6,405 nt of DNA from Gammaproteobacteria bacterium (lineage in GTDB: Bacteria; Pseudomonadota; Gammaproteobacteria; Eutrophobiales; Eutrophobiaceae): the NCBI GenBank assembly GCA_004356415.1, contig SMWN01000036.1, positions 1-6,405 of the forward strand, read 5' to 3'. Positions 1 through 5,995 of the stretch are shown one piece after another; the first letter of the stretch is position 1, and each line of letters opens with the position of its first letter. The notes below the pieces were generated by a model. That model saw only the letters and a list, made by a program, of their open reading frames with translations. It was not told the origin of the DNA and did not search any database. Made by a program: the position numbers and the translations under genes.

Positions 1-663
1 AAAGGAGCCAGATCAAACATCAAGGAACTGAAATTAACCAGTCCGCTTGGTAATAATGCCTATGAAAAATATCAAAGCGTATTAAACCTTGAACCCGAAA
101 ACGTAGAAGCCTTGAACGGCCTTGATAAGATCGTCGATGAATACATTCATTTGATGGATCACGCACTGGAGACGGATGATATTACCAATGCCAGAAATTA
201 TTTGCATAAGGGAGTGCATGTTAATCCAGATCACTATGGCATTACTGATGCGGAGAGAAGACTGAACGCTGCTGTGGAGGCCAGGGAACATAAGTTAAGG
301 GAACAGGCGTTAATGGAGCAGGAAGCAATACAGCGGCAACAGGAGCAAGAGAAACAGGATCAGCAACAAATAATTCAGGAAGAAGAACCATTAGTATCTA
401 ATCCAGACAAGCAAAAGCTTGAACAACTTAAGCAAGAGCTAAGGGCCAATCCAAGGGATAAAAGAGCAAGAAGAGAATTAAAGAAGATCGCTGAGAAATA
501 CCAGAATAAGATTAAAATGGCCTTGGAAGATAAGGATTTTGATCTTGCAGAGGACTATGTGCTTGAGATTCTGGATATGACGCCTGATAACACTAAAGCC
601 TCTAGGGAACTCACAAAATTACTTGGCAAGATCAGAGAGAAGAAGTACGAATATAGCCAATAA
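1..663 (+). CDS. TPR-like repeat protein, 3' end only (start is left of window)
   Basis: The frame is open from the first base, so the gene begins outside the window; the TTG at 112 lies mid-domain and is not a credible start. The visible 220 residues have three parts. Residues about 12-85 form a helical TPR-like module (NNAYEKYQSVLNLEPEN, then a repeat-like A..YL.....V.P.H segment). Residues about 87-130 are a Gln/Glu/Lys-rich stretch that should be a long helix or coiled coil. Residues about 138-220 form a second module with the same layout (L..NP.....A.REL..I...Y, then a D...AEDYVLEIL...PDN segment). No membrane segment or catalytic motif is visible in this part. I recall similar modules at the C-terminal side of larger gammaproteobacterial proteins, including some with kinase or formylglycine-generating-enzyme-like domains, but the missing N-terminus prevents a functional call. 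It ends in TAA, 32 bases before the nitroreductase gene. Confidence 0.85.
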   Translation, partial: KGARSNIKELKLTSPLGNNAYEKYQSVLNLEPENVEALNGLDKIVDEYIHLMDHALETDDITNARNYLHKGVHVNPDHYGITDAERRLNAAVEAREHKLREQALMEQEAIQRQQEQEKQDQQQIIQEEEPLVSNPDKQKLEQLKQELRANPRDKRARRELKKIAEKYQNKIKMALEDKDFDLAEDYVLEILDMTPDNTKASRELTKLLGKIREKKYEYSQ

Positions 664-695
664 TGCTTATCAGATAACATTTTTCAGGTAACACC

Positions 696-1262
696 ATGTC
701 AAAAGAAATAAATAGTTCAAAACTCACTGAATTGATTTCAAGCAGACGCACGATTCATAAATACAAGGAAGGAATACGTCCTCAAGACAAACTTATGCAA
801 GCAATCGATCTTGCGAGATGGGCGCCAAACCATCATTTAACAGAACCATGGCATTTTTATTTGCTGGGCAATGAAACAGTGAATGCAGTGATCGAACTCA
901 ACACAGAAATAGTTAGGGAATCTAAAGGCGATGATGCTGCCAATGCAAAGGAAAGGAGATGGCGACAGATACCTGGCTGGTTCGTGCTGACCTGTTGCAA
1001 ATCGGACGACCCTGTTAGAAGTCAGGAAGACTACGCTGCCTGTTGTTGTGCGATACAAAATCTGATGTTAGCACTGTGGAACGAAGAGATTGGCGTCAAA
1101 TGGTCCACGGGGGATGTCATTCGTGATAAGCGTTTTTATGATTTGTTATGGATAAACCTGGAGTTGGAAACTGTTGTTGGACTATTCTGGTATGGCTATG
1201 CTGAAGAGATACCTAATACGACTCGAAAACAATTTGTGCAAATTACGACGGAATTACCTTAA
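696..1262 (+). CDS. nitroreductase family protein (FMN-dependent, YdjA-like)
   Basis: A 188-residue protein, the usual length for compact nitroreductases, which bind FMN and pass electrons from NAD(P)H to nitro, quinone or enone substrates, normally as cytoplasmic dimers. Family signatures are the N-terminal SRRTIHKYKEG (residues 16-26), which provides FMN phosphate contacts, then ARWAPNHHLTEPWHF (40-54), a DYAACCCAIQNLMLA helix (112-126), and the C-terminal IGVKWSTGDVIRD and VGLFWYGYAEEIP segments typical of the YdjA-like branch. The run of three cysteines at 116-118 sits where relatives usually have small residues; I attach no function to it. The ATG at 696 gives the expected N-terminus about 16 residues before the SRR motif, with only a weak ribosome site (CAGGT) upstream. 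The 32-base gap from the previous gene and the following same-strand genes suggest an operon. The substrate cannot be told from sequence. Confidence 0.9.
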   Translation: MSKEINSSKLTELISSRRTIHKYKEGIRPQDKLMQAIDLARWAPNHHLTEPWHFYLLGNETVNAVIELNTEIVRESKGDDAANAKERRWRQIPGWFVLTCCKSDDPVRSQEDYAACCCAIQNLMLALWNEEIGVKWSTGDVIRDKRFYDLLWINLELETVVGLFWYGYAEEIPNTTRKQFVQITTELP

Positions 1263-1315
1263 GATAAAGGCTGATTTAGAATTAGCAATCAGATAAAAAG
1301 AGTTATTGAATCATT

Positions 1316-1849
1316 ATGCTGACTGCGTTGAGTACATTGTCCAAATCATTTTTTGATATCTGCTTGTTTCGGAAAGGTCCGCAAGATTTACCCAAATCGA
1401 GTGTGCTTCTATATTTGTGTCTGACCTTGTACATGGTTTTTAATGTATTGCTCACCTTGCAAGCAAGGCCTTTTGAAGATGCATTACTGGTGAGTCTTGT
1501 TGATGTGGGCTTTTTACTAAGCGTGATTTTCCTTATTCTTAAGCAACATCATCATCTTGATCGCTGGATACAAACCATCACAGCCTTGTGTGGCACTGGT
1601 GTAATTTTAGGCATATTCATATTTCCACTGGTTTACGGAGGTGCTCAGAATCAGTATGAAACCTGGTTACAGCAAATCATTATTTTATTATTCCTCATCA
1701 TGGTTATCTGGAATATTGCTGTTCTGGCTCATATCGTGAGGAATGCAATTTCAACTTCACTGGGTATCGGCATCGCAATCGCTGTCCTTTATATTTGGAT
1801 GAGTTCATTATTAATTTCTATGTTATTCCCGGAAATAAACCCTAAATGA
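1316..1849 (+). CDS. conserved polytopic inner-membrane protein of unknown function
   Basis: A 177-residue hydrophobic protein with about five predicted membrane segments (roughly residues 29-48, 56-75, 86-107, 118-141 and 147-170). The cytoplasmic-looking N-terminus carries FFDICLFRKGPQDLPKSS (residues 12-29), resembling a (R)xGPQDLP motif I associate with a conserved gammaproteobacterial membrane family. A short basic, His-rich loop (KQHHHLDRW, 76-84) separates two segments. No catalytic motif or signal peptide is evident. The gene ends in TGA overlapping the mpl start codon (ATGA at 1846-1849), a classic coupling arrangement, which places it with murein recycling genes; a role in envelope metabolism is inference from this position only. 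The ATG at 1316 is favoured because it gives a complete conserved N-terminus, although its ribosome site is poor. Confidence 0.8.
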   Translation: MLTALSTLSKSFFDICLFRKGPQDLPKSSVLLYLCLTLYMVFNVLLTLQARPFEDALLVSLVDVGFLLSVIFLILKQHHHLDRWIQTITALCGTGVILGIFIFPLVYGGAQNQYETWLQQIIILLFLIMVIWNIAVLAHIVRNAISTSLGIGIAIAVLYIWMSSLLISMLFPEINPK

Positions 1850-3216
1850 GAATTCATATATTAGGTATTTGTGGCACTTTTATGGGTGGGGTTGCTTTGC
1901 TTGCCAGATCCCTGGGACATGAGGTCAGTGGATCGGATGCCAATGTCTATCCGCCAATGAGTACCCAGTTAGAAGAGCAGGGTATCGAACTAATGAATGG
2001 TTACGATCCAGCGCATCTAGAATCGGCCCCCGATCTGGTCATCGTCGGTAATACTGTAAGTCGCGGTAATCCGATGGTAGAAACGATGCTCAATCAAAAA
2101 TTCCCCTATATATCAGGTCCTCAATGGATAAGTGAGTACATACTTCAAAAAAGACATATATTAGCAGTTTCAGGGACACACGGCAAAAGCACAACAACCG
2201 GCATGCTATGCTGGATACTTGAGTCTGCGGGTCTAAATCCAGGCTTTCTTGTCGGTGGTCTTCCTCAGAATTTTGGTGTCTCTGCCAGAGTAGGCGGGGA
2301 CAATTGTTTTGTTATCGAAGCAGATGAATATGACACGGCATTTTTTGATAAACGCTCAAAGTTTATCCATTACCACCCCGATACACTAATTATCAATAAT
2401 ATTGAGTATGATCATGCTGACATCTTCGCCGATATTGCAGCTATCAGACGAGAATTTCATCATATGGTAAGGATTGTGCCAGAAAATGGTTTGATCATTT
2501 CCAGACAGGGTGACACTCAAATTTCTCAGGTACTGGAGATGGGATGTTGGTCCCCCGTAGAATATTTTGGCGACCAATTTGATGATATGAATTCTGAGTG
2601 GACAGTGGCCGCGCTGGCTGACGATTTTAGTCAGTTCAATGTGCTTCGCAATGCTGAGATAGTGGGTACTGTTAACTGGGATCTGATCGGTCAATTCAAT
2701 GCGGAAAATGCACTTGCTGCAATCGCTGCAGCGAACCATGTGGGAGTTAAACCAGCACAGGCGTGTGAGGCATTACAAACGCTCAAGAATATTAAGCGTC
2801 GTTTAGAGTGTTTGGCGGAAGTGAATAAAGTGATTGTCTATGATGATTTTGCACATCATCCAACCGCCATACGCGCAACTTTAAAAGCCCTGCGACAGAA
2901 GGTTAAGAAGCAGCGTATTATTGCAATTATGGAGCCTCGTTCGAATACGATGAGGCAGGGAGTCCATAAGGAAACATTAGCAGATGCCTTCGCCGAGGCA
3001 GATCAAATTTATTTATATGAAGCGAATGATCTGGCATGGGATTTGTCTAAAGCAACGTCATCGCTGGGTGATAAGGTTAACGTCATGCAAAATATCGATA
3101 ATATCGTCAGCTCAGTTGCCAGCCTCGCAGAAGCAAATGATCATATCCTCATTATGAGTAATGGAAGTTTCTCAGGGTTACACCAAAAATTAATCGAGAA
3201 ATTATCATCATGTTGA
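1846..3216 (+). CDS. mpl: UDP-N-acetylmuramate:L-alanyl-gamma-D-glutamyl-meso-diaminopimelate ligase
   Basis: Mpl ligates the tripeptide L-Ala-gamma-D-Glu-meso-Dap, recovered from old cell wall, to UDP-MurNAc using ATP, feeding it back into peptidoglycan synthesis in the cytoplasm. The 456 residues match the usual length and three-domain Mur ligase layout. The N-terminal UDP-binding domain starts RIHILGICGTFMGGVALLA (2-20). The central ATPase domain has the P-loop SGTHGKSTT (109-117), the metal-binding EADEYDTAFFDKRSKF (158-173), NNIEYDHADIF (184-194) and GQFNAENALAAIAAA (282-296). The C-terminal domain has YDDFAHHPTAIRATL (332-346), EPRSNTMR (363-370) and SNGSFSGLH (438-446). The ICGTFMGG and EPRSNTM forms distinguish Mpl from MurC. 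All motifs are intact, so it should be active. It overlaps the upstream membrane gene by 4 bases and the LON gene by 7. Confidence 0.97.
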   Translation: MRIHILGICGTFMGGVALLARSLGHEVSGSDANVYPPMSTQLEEQGIELMNGYDPAHLESAPDLVIVGNTVSRGNPMVETMLNQKFPYISGPQWISEYILQKRHILAVSGTHGKSTTTGMLCWILESAGLNPGFLVGGLPQNFGVSARVGGDNCFVIEADEYDTAFFDKRSKFIHYHPDTLIINNIEYDHADIFADIAAIRREFHHMVRIVPENGLIISRQGDTQISQVLEMGCWSPVEYFGDQFDDMNSEWTVAALADDFSQFNVLRNAEIVGTVNWDLIGQFNAENALAAIAAANHVGVKPAQACEALQTLKNIKRRLECLAEVNKVIVYDDFAHHPTAIRATLKALRQKVKKQRIIAIMEPRSNTMRQGVHKETLADAFAEADQIYLYEANDLAWDLSKATSSLGDKVNVMQNIDNIVSSVASLAEANDHILIMSNGSFSGLHQKLIEKLSSC

Positions 3217-3806
3217 CTATCCCCTTGTTTCCTATGAATACGGTTTTATTTCCGGGAGGCATGTTGCCACTCAAAATATTTGAGGCACGTTATCTGGATA
3301 TGGTAAGTATGTGCTTACGTTCAAGACAGCAGTTTGGGGTATGCCTCATCAGTTCCGGAAAAGAAGTAGGTGGCTCTGCCGAGTGTTATGAGATAGGGAC
3401 ATTGGCAAAAATTGTTGATTGGGATAGACGTGATGACGGTTTACTGGAAATTGTTGTCGAAGGGAAACAAAGATTTCGTTTGCTGAAACAAAGGGAACGA
3501 CCAAATCATCTCGCGGAAGGTGATGTACAGTTAATTGATGATGACGATTGTGAAGAGCTGCCTGTACAGTATCAGTTGTTATCCGATTTGTTGCGTCAGA
3601 TTGCAGAGAAGTTTGAGCTGTCGTATAAGGCGGATCATGAGAAGTTTGAAGATGCAATCTGGGTAGGATATCGATTGTCTGAAGTGCTGCCATTGGAATC
3701 AGAGGAAAGACAAGCATTACTGGAAATCAATAACCCAGTGAATCGATTACAACATATCCAGGATGCTATCGAGGATGTGACGATAGAGGAAACACCTCCT
3801 GGCTAA
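3210..3806 (+). CDS. LON substrate-binding domain protein (stand-alone Lon N-terminal domain)
   Basis: A 198-residue protein matching the N-terminal domain of Lon protease but with no AAA+ ATPase or Ser-Lys protease domain. Signatures are IPLFPMNTVLFPGGMLPLKIFEARYLDMV (residues 4-32), FGVCLISSGKEVGG (42-55), a YEIGTLAKIVDW strand region (60-71) and GLLEIVVEGKQRFRL (77-91), followed by an acidic, helical C-terminal part. The family is widespread; in Lon this fold recognises substrate proteins, but the role of free-standing versions is generally unknown. The ATG at 3210 overlaps the mpl stop codon by 7 bases and gives the canonical family N-terminus, so translation is likely coupled to mpl. It is the last gene of the plus-strand run. 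Confidence 0.93.
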   Translation: MLTIPLFPMNTVLFPGGMLPLKIFEARYLDMVSMCLRSRQQFGVCLISSGKEVGGSAECYEIGTLAKIVDWDRRDDGLLEIVVEGKQRFRLLKQRERPNHLAEGDVQLIDDDDCEELPVQYQLLSDLLRQIAEKFELSYKADHEKFEDAIWVGYRLSEVLPLESEERQALLEINNPVNRLQHIQDAIEDVTIEETPPG

Positions 3807-3834
3807 ACCTACTTAACATCTACATTAATAAAAT

Positions 3835-4704
3835 CTAATCAATGAATTCCGTTTCAGCGGGTTCCTCGATGACAGGATTTTCAAGTACACCAATCTTTTC
3901 AATTTCTATACGCACAATATCTCCGGCTTTCATATAACCGCGAGGTTTCATTTTTACGCCAACACCACTGCTAGTTCCTGTCGCAATGATATCTCCCGGT
4001 TCAAGGGTCATTACTATAGACAGGTATTCAATCAGATAATCACAGTCAAATATCAGGTATCTGGTGTTTGAAGATTGACGTAATTCTTCATTAACCCATG
4101 TTTTGATATCGAGATGATGGGGATCTGTTATCTCGTCCGGTGTCACGATCCACGGACCAATCGGACCATGTGTATCGAATGATTTTCCCAGGGTCCAGGT
4201 GTGTGATCTGGCTTGCCAGTCCCTGATGCTAACATCATTGCAAATGGTATAACCGGCTATCACTTCGCGCGTGCGATCTTTGGGGACATGCCGGCAACGT
4301 TTGCCAATGACGACACCAAGTTCTCCTTCATAATCAAGTTTTTCTGAAATGCGTGGGCGATGAATTGCCTCACCAGGACCAATGACACAGGTCGATTGTT
4401 TATTGAAAAGTGTCGGGTATTCAGGTCTTTCAAGTCCCGTCTCTTCAATGTGATCCGCGTAATTTAATGCAACACCAAAAAACTTGGGAGGTTTGGGTAT
4501 CGGCGCTTGCAGTTTGATGTCTTCCAATGCAACACGATGTTTACCAGAAGAAATCCTGTCTTCAAGCCGTTGCTTGATCGCATTACCAGCCGTAAAGAAA
4601 TCAATCAGATTATCTGGTCCTTCATCATCCACGGGGATGACGTATTCATCATCAATCGCACCAATGTGTTTTTTATTATTATGTGTAAAAGTAATGAGTT
4701 TCAT
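3835..4704 (-). CDS. fumarylacetoacetate hydrolase (FAH) family protein
   Basis: A 289-residue protein of the FAH superfamily, divalent-metal enzymes that hydrolyse, decarboxylate or isomerise beta-keto or 2-hydroxy-dienoic acids, often in aromatic degradation. The catalytic half begins at PPKFFGVALNYADHIEE (72-88). Likely metal ligands are E126 and E128 in LDYEGELGVVIG (123-134) and D157 in GYTICNDVSIRDWQ (151-164). Further signatures are TLGKSFDTHGPIGPWIVTPDE (171-191), with the conserved lysine K174, and LEPGDIIATGTSSGVGV (234-250); the usual TGTPSGVG motif here has Ser for Pro, a minor change. The N-terminal 60 residues form the short accessory domain common in this subgroup. Sequence does not reveal the substrate; dienedioate isomerase/hydrolase, acylpyruvase or lactonase-pathway roles are possible. 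It follows the LysR gene by 51 bases on the same strand, so it is probably cotranscribed. Its ribosome site (GGGTAG) is weak. Confidence 0.93.
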   Translation of the reverse strand: MKLITFTHNNKKHIGAIDDEYVIPVDDEGPDNLIDFFTAGNAIKQRLEDRISSGKHRVALEDIKLQAPIPKPPKFFGVALNYADHIEETGLERPEYPTLFNKQSTCVIGPGEAIHRPRISEKLDYEGELGVVIGKRCRHVPKDRTREVIAGYTICNDVSIRDWQARSHTWTLGKSFDTHGPIGPWIVTPDEITDPHHLDIKTWVNEELRQSSNTRYLIFDCDYLIEYLSIVMTLEPGDIIATGTSSGVGVKMKPRGYMKAGDIVRIEIEKIGVLENPVIEEPAETEFID

Positions 4705-4716
4705 GTGTGGTTCTAC

Positions 4717-4727
4717 CCGTTAAACGG
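4717..4727. promoter_or_regulatory. small palindrome upstream of the FAH gene
   Basis: CCGTT-A-AACGG is a perfect 11-base palindrome in the 51-base gap between the LysR and FAH genes, 12 bases before the FAH start codon. It has too short a centre to be a useful RNA hairpin. It may be a protein binding site or chance; there is no second copy in the window. Confidence 0.25.
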
Positions 4728-4755
4728 TAATTTAACCTTTATTATTGATTATATT

Positions 4756-5667
4756 TTATTGAGTCCATTCATCCCAGTAGGGAACAGGATGTAAAATATC
4801 ATATAGGTAATCAACGAAGGTTCTTACCTTCGCCGACAGATGTTTGCGGTGGAGGTACAGGGCATTGATCGGTGATTCAGGCAGCTCGTAGCCTTCCAAT
4901 ACAGCTTGTAATCTTTTCGCCTTGATATCCAGCCCGGTCATATAAGTTGGTAATTGTATCAGTCCAGTATCTTGCATCGCTGCGACGCGCAGGGCATCAC
5001 CAATATTTGATCGAATATCACCAGAAACACGCACGTTAAATTGTTTGTTATCTTTTTGAAAGGTCCACTCATTTGAAGGTGTGCGTGGAGTGTAGATGAG
5101 GCATTGATGGTGAATTAAATCTTCTGGTGTTTCTGGAATTCCATATTTCTCAAAATAAGCTGGTGAGCCACAGACGACCATGCGTGCGCTGGCCAGCCGC
5201 TTTGCAATCAGACTGGAATCGTCGAGGTGTCCAACATGTATAGCGAGATCAAGTCCATCTTCAACCAGGTCATGTAACCGTTCAGTGAGAACCATTTCTA
5301 TATGCACGTCAGGATAGATCTGCTTGTAACCACCAATTGCCCTTGCCAGATGAAATGAGCCAAAGGAGGTGGGGGCTGTCAGTTTTAATGTTCCGCGAGG
5401 TTCTGAGCTAAGTGTAGAAACGGCGAGTTCTGTTTCCTCTATATCTGCCAGAATATGTTTAATCCGCTCTAAATAGGCGGCGCCTGATTCAGTCAAACTC
5501 AAGCGTCGTGTGGTTCGGTTGAGTAACAGGACGTCTAGAGAATTTTCCAAACTGGCAATATGCTTGGATACCATTGCCTTGGAAAGCCCTATATCTTTAG
5601 CAGCAGCTGAAAAGCTGTTGTGTTTAGCGACCTTTTCGAAAACCTGCATGCTGATTAGCTTATCCAT
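4756..5667 (-). CDS. LysR-family transcriptional regulator
   Basis: A 303-residue protein of standard LysR length. The N-terminal winged helix-turn-helix covers residues about 1-60 (MQVFEKVAKHNSFSAAAKDIGLSKAMVSKHIASLE, then LLNRTTRRLSLTESGAAYLER at 48-68), followed by a linker helix to about 90. The effector domain starts at RGTLKLTAPTSFG (91-103) and includes HDLVEDGLDLAIHVGHLDDSSLIAKRL (132-158). These features place it in the large CrgA/DmlR-like subgroup, whose members usually control an adjacent gene. The start is secure: a full AGGAGG ribosome site sits 7 bases before the ATG. It lies directly upstream of the FAH gene on the same strand and back-to-back with the plus-strand candidate RNA; either or both may be targets. 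The ligand is unknown. Confidence 0.95.
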   Translation of the reverse strand: MDKLISMQVFEKVAKHNSFSAAAKDIGLSKAMVSKHIASLENSLDVLLLNRTTRRLSLTESGAAYLERIKHILADIEETELAVSTLSSEPRGTLKLTAPTSFGSFHLARAIGGYKQIYPDVHIEMVLTERLHDLVEDGLDLAIHVGHLDDSSLIAKRLASARMVVCGSPAYFEKYGIPETPEDLIHHQCLIYTPRTPSNEWTFQKDNKQFNVRVSGDIRSNIGDALRVAAMQDTGLIQLPTYMTGLDIKAKRLQAVLEGYELPESPINALYLHRKHLSAKVRTFVDYLYDILHPVPYWDEWTQ

Positions 5668-5674
5668 GGTTCAG

Positions 5675-5680
5675 CCTCCT
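5675..5680 (-). promoter_or_regulatory. ribosome binding site of the LysR gene
   Basis: Read on the minus strand this is AGGAGG, a full Shine-Dalgarno match, 7 bases before the ATG at 5667. It fixes the start and is much stronger than any other ribosome site in the window. Confidence 0.85.
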
Positions 5681-5683
5681 ATT

Positions 5684-5700
5684 GTTTCTATATTGGAAAC
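5684..5700. promoter_or_regulatory. inverted repeat, candidate LysR operator
   Basis: GTTTC-N7-GAAAC is a 5-base perfect inverted repeat with a central AT-rich spacer, resembling the dyads LysR proteins bind. It begins just downstream of the LysR -10 box, so it covers the predicted transcription start and the early leader. Binding there would repress the lysR-FAH unit, giving negative autoregulation. This is inference from position and symmetry. Confidence 0.45.
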
Positions 5701-5728
5701 TATATATTAATAAAATGTGTATTGTAAA
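5701..5728 (-). promoter_or_regulatory. predicted sigma70 promoter of lysR-FAH
   Basis: On the minus strand TTTACA (5723-5728) is followed after 16 bases by TATATA (5701-5706), a near-consensus sigma70 pair. Transcription would start near 5694, about 14 bases before the ribosome site. The -35 box overlaps that of the divergent plus-strand promoter. Confidence 0.55.
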
Positions 5729-5749
5729 CATTTAATTGATAATTATACT
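5722..5749 (+). promoter_or_regulatory. predicted sigma70 promoter of the candidate small RNA
   Basis: TTGTAA (5722-5727), a 16-base spacer and TATACT (5744-5749) make a good sigma70 match on the plus strand. Transcription should begin near 5756. There is no open reading frame downstream, only the structured repeat element and a terminator, which argues for an RNA product. Confidence 0.55.
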
Positions 5750-5776
5750 TTCGAACCATCTACCTACTATCGACCT

Positions 5777-5896
5777 GGGTTGCAGATGTGAAGCGGGACA
5801 AAGTCAGAGTAGAAGGTATTTTCCCTAAATCAGCGTATTAATTTTGACCTTCTCAGATATTGCTGATTTCCTAAGTACACAAGGATGTGTGCTTTT
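5777..5896 (+). repeat. tandem element, copy 1
   Basis: This is the upstream copy of a direct repeat of about 120 bases. Blocks shared with copy 2, in order: GGGTTGC then GAT then GTGA (5777-5791), CCCT-AATCA (5823-5832), TG-CCTTC (5845-5852), the invariant CCTAAGTACACAAGGATG (5870-5887), and TGCTTT just after. Sequence between the blocks has drifted and includes small compensating insertions and deletions. Confidence 0.75.
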
Positions 5897-5900
5897 TTTT
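5874..5900 (+). terminator. intrinsic terminator with AGGA loop
   Basis: AGTACACA (5874-5881) pairs with TGTGTGCT (5886-5893) over 8 positions, one of them a G-U wobble, closing a 4-base AGGA loop; eight T residues (5893-5900) follow. This is a good rho-independent terminator for plus-strand transcription only. No protein gene precedes it on that strand. Confidence 0.75.
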
Positions 5901-5995
5901 GCCTAAATTTTCTATCTACTGCGGTTCTTATTTGCATCTTCCCAGACAATATCATCCAGTGAATGCCATACAGAGTGGTGAGTGCGAATGATGAC

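Larger units (their letters stand above)
5756..5900 (+). ncRNA. candidate small RNA of about 145 bases, family not recognised
   Basis: The unit is defined by a sigma70-like promoter at 5722-5749 and an intrinsic terminator at 5874-5900, with no plausible reading frame between. Inside are two strong complementary pairs: AGAAGGT (5811-5817) with ACCTTCT (5847-5853), 7 base pairs, and AAATCAGC (5827-5834) with GCTGATTT (5862-5869), 8 base pairs. They interleave, so they form either a pseudoknot or two alternative folds. Most of the unit (from 5777) recurs as a diverged copy at 5996-6114, with several blocks conserved at nearly the same spacing. The 5' start is approximate. It is transcribed away from the LysR gene and could be regulated by it. 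I cannot match it to a known RNA family by eye; a dispersed noncoding repeat remains possible. Confidence 0.5.

Noticed and set aside
667..677. Palindrome TTATC-A-GATAA before the nitroreductase gene, followed by a short T-run
   Set aside because: The centre is too short for a hairpin loop and the run is only five T residues; probably chance.
1271..1292. CTGATT/AATCAG hairpin between the nitroreductase and membrane genes
   Set aside because: A 6-base-pair stem with a 10-base loop and no T-run is not a convincing terminator, and the operon appears to continue.
2386..2739. Minus-strand frame inside mpl; similar ones at 82-291, 837-1058, 3349-3717 and 4260-4448
   Set aside because: All are shadows of strongly supported genes in other frames and have no recognisable features.
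3807..3834. Possible bidirectional terminator between the convergent LON and FAH genes
   Set aside because: I looked for an inverted repeat in the 28-base gap and found none; termination must use another mechanism or lie inside the genes.
4484..4794. Two plus-strand reading frames opposite the start of the FAH gene
   Set aside because: They lie antisense to the well-conserved FAH coding sequence and show low-complexity, family-less protein sequence.
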